Below, in pieces: positions 1 through 7,068 of a stretch of 64,000 bases of DNA. The DNA is from Gaiellasilicea sp963784895 (GTDB lineage: Bacteria > Actinomycetota > Thermoleophilia > Gaiellales > Gaiellaceae). Below the pieces are notes generated by a model. The model saw only the letters and a list, made by a program, of their open reading frames with translations. It was not told the origin of the DNA and searched no databases. Positions within the stretch are counted from its first letter, which is position 1, and every line of letters begins with the position of its first letter. The DNA is taken from positions 1 to 64,000 of the forward strand of contig CAWATM010000007.1 of the NCBI GenBank assembly GCA_963784895.1. Direction: 5' to 3'. The position numbers and the translations under genes are program-made.

Positions 1-2027
1 ATCGAGACGAGCAGCGGGATGATCAGGATCGCGACGATGTTCGCGATCTTGATCATCGGGTTGATCGCGGGGCCGGCCGTGTCCTTGTAGGGGTCGCCGA
101 CGGTGTCGCCCGTGACGGAGGCCGCGTGCGCCTCCGAGCCCTTGCCGCCATAGGCGCCGTCCTCGATCAGCTTCTTCGCGTTGTCCCAGGCGCCGCCGCC
201 CGAGGTCATCGCAATCGCGAGGAAGAGGCCGGTGACGATCGTGCCGATCAGCAGCCCGCCGAGCATCTCGGGGCTGATGATCCCGACGATGATCGGGATC
301 GCGACCGGGATCAGCGCGGGCAGCATCATCTTGTTGATCGCCGACTTGGCGACGATGTCGACGGCGCGGCTGTAGTCCGGCCGCTGCGTGCCCTCCATGA
401 TCCCGGGCATCTCCTTGAACTGCCGCCGCACCTCGACGACGACCTCGCCGCCGACGCGGCCGACGGCCGTCATCGCGAGCGCCGCGAAGAGGAAGGGCAT
501 CATCCCGCCGATGAAGAGGCCGGCGATCACGTACGGGTCGCCGAGGTTGAAGCTGACGTTCAGGCCCTCGTCGTCGAGGCCGCGCGTGTACTCGTCGAAG
601 AGGACGAGCGCGGCGAGTCCGGCCGATCCGATCGCGTAGCCCTTCGTGACCGCCTTCGTCGTGTTGCCGACAGCGTCGAGCGGGTCGGTGATCGCGCGGA
701 CGGACTCGTCCAGGTGCGCCATCTCGGCGATGCCGCCGGCGTTGTCGGTGACGGGGCCGAACGCGTCGAGGGCGACGATCAGGCCGCACATCGAGAGCTG
801 GGCCATCACGGCGACGCCGATCCCGTAGAGGCCGGCGATCTCGTAGGCGGCGATGATCCCGGCCGCGATCACGATCACCGGGGCCGCGGTCGCGCGCATG
901 CCGACTGCGAGGCCCTCGATGATGTTCGTCGCGTGCCCCGTCTGCGACGCCTTCGAGATCGACTTGACGGGGTTCCACCGCGAGCCCGTGTAGAACTCGG
1001 TGATCGCGACCAGCGCGAACGTGATCGCGAGGCCGACGAGCGCCGAGCCGTAGAGCTCGCCGAAGCTGAAGCGGCCCTCGTCGAACGCCATCGTGACGGG
1101 GATGAAGCCGATTGCCGAGAGGACGGTGGCGACGAGGACGCTCTTGTAGAGCGCGTTGATGATCGAGCCGCCCTTGCCGATCCGGGCGAAGTAGATGCCG
1201 ATCACGGAGGCGAGGATCGAGACGCCGCCGAGCGCGAGCGGGAAGAGCGGCAGGTTTCCGAGCGGGAACGCCGTCCCCAGCAGCATTACCGCGACCGCGG
1301 TGACCGCGTAGGTCTCGAACAGGTCGGCCGCCATCCCGGCGCAATCGCCGACGTTGTCGCCGACGTTGTCGGCGATCACGGCCGGGTTGCGCGGGTCGTC
1401 CTCGGGGATGCCGGCCTCGATCTTGCCCACGAGGTCGGCGCCGACGTCGGCGGCCTTGGTGAAGATGCCGCCGCCGAGGCGCGCGAAGACGGAGATCAGC
1501 GAGCCGCCGAAGGCGAGCCCGATCAGGGCGTCGATCGCGGTCTCCTGGCTCTTGTCGAAGAACTCGGTGAGGATGCCGTAGTAGCCGGCGACGCCGAGCA
1601 GGCCGAGGCCGACGACGAGCAGGCCCGCGACCGAGCCGGCCCTGAAGGCGACCTCGAAAGCGGGACGGAGGCCCTGCTTCGCGGCCTCGGCGGTGCGCAC
1701 GTTCGAGCGGACGGCCACGTTCATCCCGATGAAGCCTGCGGCCGCCGAGAGCATGGCCCCGATCGCGAAGCCGATCGCCGTCGCCCAGCCGAGCTCGGGG
1801 TAGAACCCGATCGCGAGGAACGGGACGACCGCGACCGCGGCGATGGTGATGTACTGGCGGCGGAGGTACGCGGCTGCTCCCTCCTGCACGGCGCGGGCGA
1901 TCGCCTGCATCGCCTCGCTGCCGGCGGGTCGCTGCAGCAGCCACCAGGTGAAGTAGAGCCCGAATCCGACCGCGACGCCCGCGCAGATGAGCGCGAACGC
2001 AACAGCGTGGTCATTGAAGAAATCCAT
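1..2027 (-). CDS. hppA: K+-independent H+-translocating pyrophosphatase (3' part beyond window)
   Basis: Integral membrane pump that hydrolyses pyrophosphate and moves protons. The minus frame is open from the ATG at 2027 to the window edge (675 codons; the family is 650-800 residues), so the C-terminus is missing. It is almost wholly hydrophobic, with the PPi/Mg site DVGADLVGK near residue 190-200 followed by DNVGDNVGDCAG. The ion-specificity loop reads NTTKAVTKG with Lys458. Lys at this position marks the K+-independent class; K+-dependent enzymes have Ala there. The start has an SD (GGAGG, 4 nt before ATG) and its own upstream -10. A long open frame on the opposite strand (126-2162) is low-complexity and is a shadow. 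Confidence 0.95.
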   Translation of the reverse strand, partial: MDFFNDHAVAFALICAGVAVGFGLYFTWWLLQRPAGSEAMQAIARAVQEGAAAYLRRQYITIAAVAVVPFLAIGFYPELGWATAIGFAIGAMLSAAAGFIGMNVAVRSNVRTAEAAKQGLRPAFEVAFRAGSVAGLLVVGLGLLGVAGYYGILTEFFDKSQETAIDALIGLAFGGSLISVFARLGGGIFTKAADVGADLVGKIEAGIPEDDPRNPAVIADNVGDNVGDCAGMAADLFETYAVTAVAVMLLGTAFPLGNLPLFPLALGGVSILASVIGIYFARIGKGGSIINALYKSVLVATVLSAIGFIPVTMAFDEGRFSFGELYGSALVGLAITFALVAITEFYTGSRWNPVKSISKASQTGHATNIIEGLAVGMRATAAPVIVIAAGIIAAYEIAGLYGIGVAVMAQLSMCGLIVALDAFGPVTDNAGGIAEMAHLDESVRAITDPLDAVGNTTKAVTKGYAIGSAGLAALVLFDEYTRGLDDEGLNVSFNLGDPYVIAGLFIGGMMPFLFAALAMTAVGRVGGEVVVEVRRQFKEMPGIMEGTQRPDYSRAVDIVAKSAINKMMLPALIPVAIPIIVGIISPEMLGGLLIGTIVTGLFLAIAMTSGGGAWDNAKKLIEDGAYGGKGSEAHAASVTGDTVGDPYKDTAGPAINPMIKIANIVAILIIPLLVS

Positions 2028-2062
2028 CAAGCCTCCGTCCGAATTGCCCCGTCACAAAGTGA

Positions 2063-2096
2063 GCGCCGAGGCGTGCTCGGCGCGGGGGATTATGTA
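2063..2096 (-). promoter_or_regulatory. hppA -10 element and 5' leader stem-loop
   Basis: On the minus strand TACATAAT (2096-2089) resembles a -10 box. About seven bases further, the transcript would begin with GCGCCGAG-CACGC-CTCGGCGC (2083-2063), a perfect 8-bp stem with a 5-nt loop. The rest of the leader carries the SD. The hairpin could protect the 5' end, or could terminate read-through from the gene upstream; no U-run follows, so I favour the leader role. Confidence 0.4.
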
Positions 2097-2122
2097 GCAC
2101 AAGCCACGGCGGGTGCCCCGGT

Positions 2123-2407
2123 TCAGGGCGTGGGCTCGACGGCCGACGCGTACGCCAGCTGAAGGTTCGCGAGCACTTGCTCGAAGTCGCGCTGCAGCTC
2201 CGCGGGGATCGATCCGGAGAGGACGGGAACGAGCGCCCGCAACGCCTCGATCGCGAGGCGTGCTTGCTCGAGATCGCGGTGCTCCTCGGCGAGACGGTGG
2301 TAGGCGAGCGAGGAAACGGTCGAGAGAGTTTGCACGAGCAGGTCCGCGACCTTGAGCTGTCGCAGCGCGTCGAGGAGCTCCTGCTCGGTGACGTCGTCCT
2401 CAGCCAC
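2123..2407 (-). CDS. DUF1844 family protein
   Basis: Small soluble helical protein of 94 residues with a GTG start at 2407. The C-terminal part (DLEQARLAIEALRAL, then LQRDFEQVLANLQLAYA) has the pattern of the DUF1844 family, whose function is unknown and which in actinobacteria often sits near translation and housekeeping genes. The start overlaps the end of the carboxylate-amine ligase gene by 8 bp, so the two are probably translationally coupled. hppA follows after 95 bp. Confidence 0.75.
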   Translation of the reverse strand: MAEDDVTEQELLDALRQLKVADLLVQTLSTVSSLAYHRLAEEHRDLEQARLAIEALRALVPVLSGSIPAELQRDFEQVLANLQLAYASAVEPTP

Positions 2408-3551
2408 GAACGGGGACGCCGGCCTGCTCGGCGTAGATCTCCTCCAGCGTCGCCCCCTCCTCGAAGCGGGCGATCTGACGCTCTGCGGCGTTGCGCTCGG
2501 GGAGTGCGAGATACGGGGCAGCGCCGATCTCCTCCGCGACGGGCGCGACCCACTCGAGCAGGCGCTCGAGGCGTGCCCGGGCAGGCACGACGTCGCCGCG
2601 CTCGAAGTCGATCAGCTCGCCCGAGAGCCCGTGCCGGATCGCACGCCAGAAGTTCTCCTCGATCAGGCGGTGCGGCTGATCCGCGACCGGCTCGCCCTCA
2701 TCGTGCGCCCGCGCGATCCGGGCGGCGAGTGCGTAGCCGAAGGCGGCGAGCGCCTGCGCCTCGCCGAGGTCCGGCTGGCCGTCCGCAATCCGGATCTCGA
2801 CGGTCGGGAAACCGAGGTGAGGTCGAACACTCCACCAGAGCTGCGTGTGCTCGGTGACGGAGCCGGTCTCGTAGAGGAGGCGGACGTAGTCCTCGTACTG
2901 CTGCCAGGACGCGAACGCGTCCGGGACCCCGCAGCGCGGGAAGAAGCGCGTAAAGATCTGCGTCCGCGCCGAGTGGAGGCCCGTGTTGACGCTCTCGACG
3001 AAGGGCGAGCTGGCCGAGAGCGCGAGGATCTCGGGGAGGAGGTTGCGAAGGCCGTTCGTGACGGCGATCGCGCGGTCGGCGCCGCGAATGCCGATGTGCA
3101 CGTGCAGGCCGAAGGTGTTGTTGCGCCAGACGACGTAGCGGAGCAGCTGGTCGTTGCGGCGGTAGTGGGGCGTGTCGATGATCCGCTGGTCCTTCCAGTC
3201 CGCCCACGGATGCGTCCCCGTCGCCGCGAGACCGATCCCGAGCGTGTCGACGAGTGCATCGAGCTGCGCCCGCCGCTCGGTCATCGCAGCCGGAACCTCG
3301 GCGAACGACTCGCAGCGGCCCGTCTTGATCTCGACCTCGGAGGCGATCAGCTCACCGACGAGGTTCGGCTCGAGCGCCGTCCCCTGCGCGGCCGCCTGGA
3401 CGTCCTCGAACCGGTTGACGAGGTCGAGCGAGCCGGGGTCGAGCAGCGCGAACTCCTCCTCGACCGCGACCGTGAAGTCGGTCCCGCTCTCGAACCCCTC
3501 GCGCGCAGCATCGAGAAGCTCGGCGAAGCCAAGCCGTTGCTCGTCACCCAT
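2400..3551 (-). CDS. Carboxylate-amine ligase, YbdK/GCS2 family
   Basis: A 383-residue protein of the glutamate-cysteine ligase type 2 fold (YbdK-like), an ATP-dependent enzyme that joins a carboxylate to an amine. Visible marks are the N-terminal VAVEEEFALLD strand (about residues 28-38), GELIASEVEIKTG, ATGTHPWADW, HVHIGI and the C-terminal ENFWRAIRHGL. Full length for the family. The substrate cannot be read from sequence: some relatives have weak glutamate-cysteine ligase activity, others make unrelated amides. It overlaps the upstream glycosyltransferase gene by 8 bp, so the two likely act in one pathway or are simply co-transcribed with rex. Confidence 0.85.
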   Translation of the reverse strand: MGDEQRLGFAELLDAAREGFESGTDFTVAVEEEFALLDPGSLDLVNRFEDVQAAAQGTALEPNLVGELIASEVEIKTGRCESFAEVPAAMTERRAQLDALVDTLGIGLAATGTHPWADWKDQRIIDTPHYRRNDQLLRYVVWRNNTFGLHVHIGIRGADRAIAVTNGLRNLLPEILALSASSPFVESVNTGLHSARTQIFTRFFPRCGVPDAFASWQQYEDYVRLLYETGSVTEHTQLWWSVRPHLGFPTVEIRIADGQPDLGEAQALAAFGYALAARIARAHDEGEPVADQPHRLIEENFWRAIRHGLSGELIDFERGDVVPARARLERLLEWVAPVAEEIGAAPYLALPERNAAERQIARFEEGATLEEIYAEQAGVPVRG

Positions 3552-4803
3552 CCGCGTGAGGGTAGATGATCGGCTCCAACAGACGGCGTGCGACTCCGGC
3601 CCAGCTCCAGCGGCTCACGGTGGCGTTGCGCGCGGCGTCCCGGATCGCGCGGCGGTCGGCCTCGGGCAGCGCGAGCAGCTCGTTCAGCTTTGCCGCCAGC
3701 TCGGCGGCGTTCCCGGTCTCGAAGCTCGCGAGGTGGCGCAGGTGCGGCGGATACTCCTGCTCGAGCCCAGCGGCGATCTCGGCCAGCCCGGAATGACGCG
3801 CGACGAGCGGCGGCGAGCCGGCCGCGGCGGCCTCGGCCGCGACCATGCCGAACGCCTCCGGAAAGATCGACGGGACGACCGTGGCGTCTGCGAGCGCGAG
3901 CAGATGGACGAGGTGGCGGTGCTCGAGTGGGCCGGTGAAGAGCGTGCGCCGGCCGGCAGCCGCCTCGAGTGTCTCGCGGTAGTCGCCGAAGCCGACGATG
4001 ACGGCCCGGGCATCGACCTGCTGCAGCGCCTCGAGCAGGACGTGGACGCCCTTGTTGTGGAGCAGCTTGCCGAAGTAGACGACCGTCGGCTCGTCGCCGG
4101 CGAGGAACGCGGCGAGCCGCTCGGCATTTCCTTCGTCCGGCAGCCGCTCGTACACGTTGCCGGGGTTCGGCGGATCCTGGCCCGCCTCCTCGACCAGGCC
4201 GGCCAACGCCTCTGCGCGCGGTCGTGGGCGCCACTCCTCGACGTCGACCCCCGGCGGCACCTCGTGCACGCGCTCGACGTGCCCGACGACGTCCTCCAGG
4301 ACCTCCCTGATGTGGGCCGAGCCCACGAAGACGGCCTCGGCCGCCGCGAGCGACTCCCGCGCCCAAGCCGAGAGGGCCTCGTTGCCGCGCAGCGAGTACT
4401 CGAGCTCGGAGCCGTGCGCCTTGACCGCGAACCGCGCGCCGCTCGCGGCGCCGACGGGGCCGCCGAGCAGGACGTGATTCGCGAAGACGAGATCGGCCGG
4501 CAGGAGCTCCCGCAGCGCGGCTGCGTTCCGCTCGACCCACGTGTCGAGCTCCGCGCGGGTGCAGTCCTGGACGAGTTTGACCTCGTAGCCCTCGTAGCGG
4601 TCGAGCACGAACACCGGCAGCAGCCCGCCCACGTCCGGCCGGACGGTGCTCGCGCCGCCGAGGTCGTAGAGCCCGGGCTGCGGCTCCTGGCTCAGCACCG
4701 TGACGTCGTGGCCGGCGCGCGTCCACTCGCGGGCGAGTGCGCGGGTGTAGACGTTCGAGCCCGTGCCGCCGAGCAGGTACCCGTGCCAGAGGAGGATCTT
4801 CAC
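3544..4803 (-). CDS. Glycosyltransferase family 4 (GT-B)
   Basis: A 419-residue GT-B fold transferase with a GTG start. The N-terminal acceptor domain opens with the strand and Gly loop KILLWHGYLLGGTGSNVYT. The C-terminal donor domain has VVYFGKLLHNKGVHVLLEAL and the nucleotide-sugar site PSIFPEAFGMVAAEAAAAG, the E-x7-E pattern typical of GT4. It lies 24 bp after rex and overlaps the ligase gene by 8 bp. No membrane segment, so it acts at the cytosolic side. Acceptor and donor are unknown. Although MshA of mycothiol synthesis is also GT4, nothing here identifies this protein as MshA. Confidence 0.85.
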   Translation of the reverse strand: MKILLWHGYLLGGTGSNVYTRALAREWTRAGHDVTVLSQEPQPGLYDLGGASTVRPDVGGLLPVFVLDRYEGYEVKLVQDCTRAELDTWVERNAAALRELLPADLVFANHVLLGGPVGAASGARFAVKAHGSELEYSLRGNEALSAWARESLAAAEAVFVGSAHIREVLEDVVGHVERVHEVPPGVDVEEWRPRPRAEALAGLVEEAGQDPPNPGNVYERLPDEGNAERLAAFLAGDEPTVVYFGKLLHNKGVHVLLEALQQVDARAVIVGFGDYRETLEAAAGRRTLFTGPLEHRHLVHLLALADATVVPSIFPEAFGMVAAEAAAAGSPPLVARHSGLAEIAAGLEQEYPPHLRHLASFETGNAAELAAKLNELLALPEADRRAIRDAARNATVSRWSWAGVARRLLEPIIYPHADG

Positions 4804-4827
4804 CGGCGCTCCCCGAAGCGCCCCGGG

Positions 4828-5448
4828 CTACGTGAGGTGGAAGTACAGGGCGTAGAGGAGCTCGACGGCGGGATTCGAGGCATGGACGGCGACGTCGGCC
4901 GGGACGTCGAGCAGCGCCTCGGAGTAGTTGAAGATGATCTTCACGCCCGCGTCGATCAGGTCGTCCGCGGCCTGCTGGGCGCTGCCGGCCGGCACCGCGA
5001 TCACGCCGACGATGATGTTGTGGTCGCGCACAGCCTCGCGCAGCTGCGCGTAGGGCTGGACGGCGAGGTTCCCGATCGAACGGCCCGTCTTGTCGGGATC
5101 CGTGTCGAGGACGGCGGCGACGTTGATCCCGTGCTCGGCGAAGATCGGCGAGCTCGCGATCGCCTGGCCGAGGCGACCCGCGCCGACGAGGGCGATGTTG
5201 TGCTGCCCCTGCGTGCGCAGGATCTTGCGGATCTCACCGAGCAGCGAGTCGATGTTGTAGCCGACTCCGCGCTTGCCGAACTTGCCGAAGCCGGAGAGGT
5301 CGCGGCGGATCTGGGTGGCGTTGATGTTGGTGTAGTCCGAGATCTCCTGGGAGGAGATCCGGTCCTTGCCCATCTTCTTCGCCTGTGTCAGCACCTGCAG
5401 GTAGCGGGAGAGACGCGCAGCTACCCCCACCGTCAACCGATCCGCCAA
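4828..5448 (-). CDS. rex: Redox-sensing transcriptional repressor Rex
   Basis: 206 residues, typical for Rex, which represses fermentative and respiratory genes and leaves DNA when it binds NADH. Residues about 10-75 form the winged helix, with the conserved ISSQEISDYTNINATQIRRD and LSGFGKFGKRGVGY. The Rossmann loop VGAGRLGQA is at 88-96. The C-terminal swap helix ends in LLYALYFHLT. Start is TTG at 5448 with AAGGGG five bases upstream; a GTG seven codons in is an alternative. First gene of a run reading rex, GT4, ligase, DUF1844, hppA. Confidence 0.95.
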   Translation of the reverse strand: MADRLTVGVAARLSRYLQVLTQAKKMGKDRISSQEISDYTNINATQIRRDLSGFGKFGKRGVGYNIDSLLGEIRKILRTQGQHNIALVGAGRLGQAIASSPIFAEHGINVAAVLDTDPDKTGRSIGNLAVQPYAQLREAVRDHNIIVGVIAVPAGSAQQAADDLIDAGVKIIFNYSEALLDVPADVAVHASNPAVELLYALYFHLT

Positions 5449-5468
5449 CTCATCCCCTTCGTCGCTTG

Positions 5469-5485
5469 TGACACCTTCGTGACAT
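5469..5485. promoter_or_regulatory. Candidate control site upstream of rex (GTGACA direct repeat)
   Basis: GTGACA occurs at 5469-5474 and again at 5480-5485, an 11-bp period, 20 bp before the rex start. TTGTGA, a Rex half-site, is part of the first copy, but the usual inverted TTGTGA-N6-TCACAA arrangement is absent. It is placed well for autoregulation, but the assignment is weak. Confidence 0.25.
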
Positions 5486-5522
5486 TGTGCCCACGGTCTC
5501 CTGCAGCCGCGCGAGGGAACCG

Positions 5523-5756
5523 TCAGCGACAGGCTTTCAGCCGCTGCCGTAGCGCCTCGGGCTGGACGAAGTACGTGAACGCCCGCTCACCGTCGATCTC
5601 GACCACCGGGATCGACTCGCGATAGGCCGCCTCGAGCTCGGGCGAGCCGCCGATGTCGACGCGCTCGAAGTCGCCGGCGCAGACCTGCTCGACCACCTCG
5701 AGCGCCCGTTCGCAAAGGTGGCAACCGTCGGCGACGAAGAGCCGGACTCTAGGGAT
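5523..5756 (-). CDS. Glutaredoxin-like thiol protein with no standard start codon
   Basis: The minus frame reads IPRVRLFVADGCHLCERALEVVEQ and ends EALRQRLKACR, a thioredoxin-fold glutaredoxin-like domain with a CxxC active site (CHLC). It is about 74-77 residues, normal for the small actinobacterial glutaredoxin family. No ATG, GTG or TTG lies between the in-frame stop at about 5769-5771 and the CxxC motif; ATC at 5754-5756 is the best candidate and overlaps the gdh stop (5749-5751). It sits between gdh and rex on the same strand, consistent with a redox role. Either a rare ATC start coupled to gdh translation, or a base error upstream. Confidence 0.65.
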   Translation of the reverse strand: MPRVRLFVADGCHLCERALEVVEQVCAGDFERVDIGGSPELEAAYRESIPVVEIDGERAFTYFVQPEALRQRLKACR

Positions 5757-7020
5757 AGAGGCCCCGCGTCACGGTCGCCTCCGAGACGCGGCGGACCGCC
5801 AGCCCGTAGGCGGCCGTCCGCATGCTCGTCCCATGCTGCTTCTGCGCCGCCAGGGTCTCCTGGAACGCACGGGTGACGATGTCGTCGAGCCGCTGGTTGA
5901 CCTCCTCCTCCTTCCAGAAGTACTCCTGCAACCCCTGGACCCACTCGAAGTAGGAGACGACAACGCCGCCCGCGTTCGCAAGGACGTCGGGGAGGACGAG
6001 GACGCCGCCGTCCTCGAGGATCTCGTCCGCGCCCGGCGTCACGGGGCCATTCGCCCCCTCGCAGACGATCCGCGCCTTCACCTGCGCCGCATTGTCGGCG
6101 CTGATCACCTGCTCGAGCGCGCAGGGGGCGAGCACGTCGCACTCCAGCAACAGCAGCTCGTCGTTTCCGATTGCGTCGGCGGACGCGTACCCCTCGAGTG
6201 TCCCGTGCTCCGACTTCCACGCGAGCACGGACGGAATGTCGAGACCGTTCGGCGCGTGCAGCCCGGCGTTCGAATCGGAGACGGCGAGCACGACGGCGCC
6301 CTGCTCGTGCAGCAGCCGCGCGAGGTTGCGGCCGACGTTGCCGAAGCCCTGCACGACCACGCGAAGCCCCTCGATCCCCTTGTCCTCCTCGCCGAGCGCG
6401 TCGGCGATCACGTAGAGCGCTCCGCGCGCGGTCGCCTCCTCACGCCCGAGCGAGCCGCCGATCGCGAGTGGCTTGCCGGTGACGACGCCGAGAACGGAGT
6501 GACCCTTGTTCATCGAGTAGGTGTCGAAGATCCAGGCCATCACGCTCGCGTCGGTGCCGACGTCGGGGGCGGGGATGTCCTTCTCGGGGCCGATCTCGTT
6601 GATGATCTCGGTCGTGTAGCGGCGCGTCAGGCGCTCGAGCTCGCCGCGCGAGAGCTGCTTCGGATCGCAGACCACGCCGCCTTTGGCGCCGCCGAAGGGC
6701 AGGCCCATCAAGGCGCACTTCCAGGTCATCCACATCGCGAGCGACTTGACCTCGTCACGGGTAACGGCCGGGTGGTAGCGGATCCCGCCCTTCGAGGGCC
6801 CGCGGGCGATGTTGTGGGTGACGCGGTAGCCGCGGAAGACGCCGACGGAGCCGTCGTCCATCGTCACCGGGATCGAGACCTCGACCGACTTCTTGCAGTT
6901 CTCGAGGACACGGATCAGGTTCGGGTCGATCCCGAAGGTCTCCCCGACGCTGCGCAGCTGCTGGCGCGCGAGCTCGAGCGGGTTCTCGCGGAGATGTGTG
7001 GGTGCTTCCGCAGTCGACAT
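5749..7020 (-). CDS. gdhA: Glutamate dehydrogenase (Glu/Leu/Phe/Val family)
   Basis: Interconverts glutamate and 2-oxoglutarate plus ammonia using NAD(P)H. 423 residues. The substrate-binding part has GPSKGGIRYHP (74-84), catalytic Lys113 in GGAKGGV and Asp153 in PAPDVGTD. The Rossmann loop GFGNVG is at 225-230, and NAGGVVVSYFEWVQ is the C-terminal family signature. Closest in pattern to the 420-residue hexameric GDHs of archaea and Gram-positives. The leader has AAGGAG six bases before the ATG. Its stop overlaps the candidate start of the glutaredoxin-like gene. Confidence 0.95.
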   Translation of the reverse strand: MSTAEAPTHLRENPLELARQQLRSVGETFGIDPNLIRVLENCKKSVEVSIPVTMDDGSVGVFRGYRVTHNIARGPSKGGIRYHPAVTRDEVKSLAMWMTWKCALMGLPFGGAKGGVVCDPKQLSRGELERLTRRYTTEIINEIGPEKDIPAPDVGTDASVMAWIFDTYSMNKGHSVLGVVTGKPLAIGGSLGREEATARGALYVIADALGEEDKGIEGLRVVVQGFGNVGRNLARLLHEQGAVVLAVSDSNAGLHAPNGLDIPSVLAWKSEHGTLEGYASADAIGNDELLLLECDVLAPCALEQVISADNAAQVKARIVCEGANGPVTPGADEILEDGGVLVLPDVLANAGGVVVSYFEWVQGLQEYFWKEEEVNQRLDDIVTRAFQETLAAQKQHGTSMRTAAYGLAVRRVSEATVTRGLYP

Positions 7021-7051
7021 CTCTGACTCCTTCTGTCTGAGGCCGCGGAGG

Positions 7052-7057
7052 AGTCTA
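7052..7057 (-). promoter_or_regulatory. gdhA -10 element
   Basis: TAGACT on the minus strand, about 31 bp before the gdhA ATG and just past the subtilase stop. A leader with AAGGAG follows, so this promoter, unlike many in the window, yields an mRNA with a Shine-Dalgarno site. Confidence 0.4.
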
Positions 7058-7068
7058 ACGCCGCCGAG

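Noticed and set aside
126..2162. 678-codon open frame on the plus strand
   Set aside because: Asp/Arg-rich low-complexity translation; it is the antisense shadow of hppA, whose frame shows conserved motifs.
5467..5490. Canonical Rex operator before rex
   Set aside because: Only one half-site orientation is present; the needed inverted half is missing.
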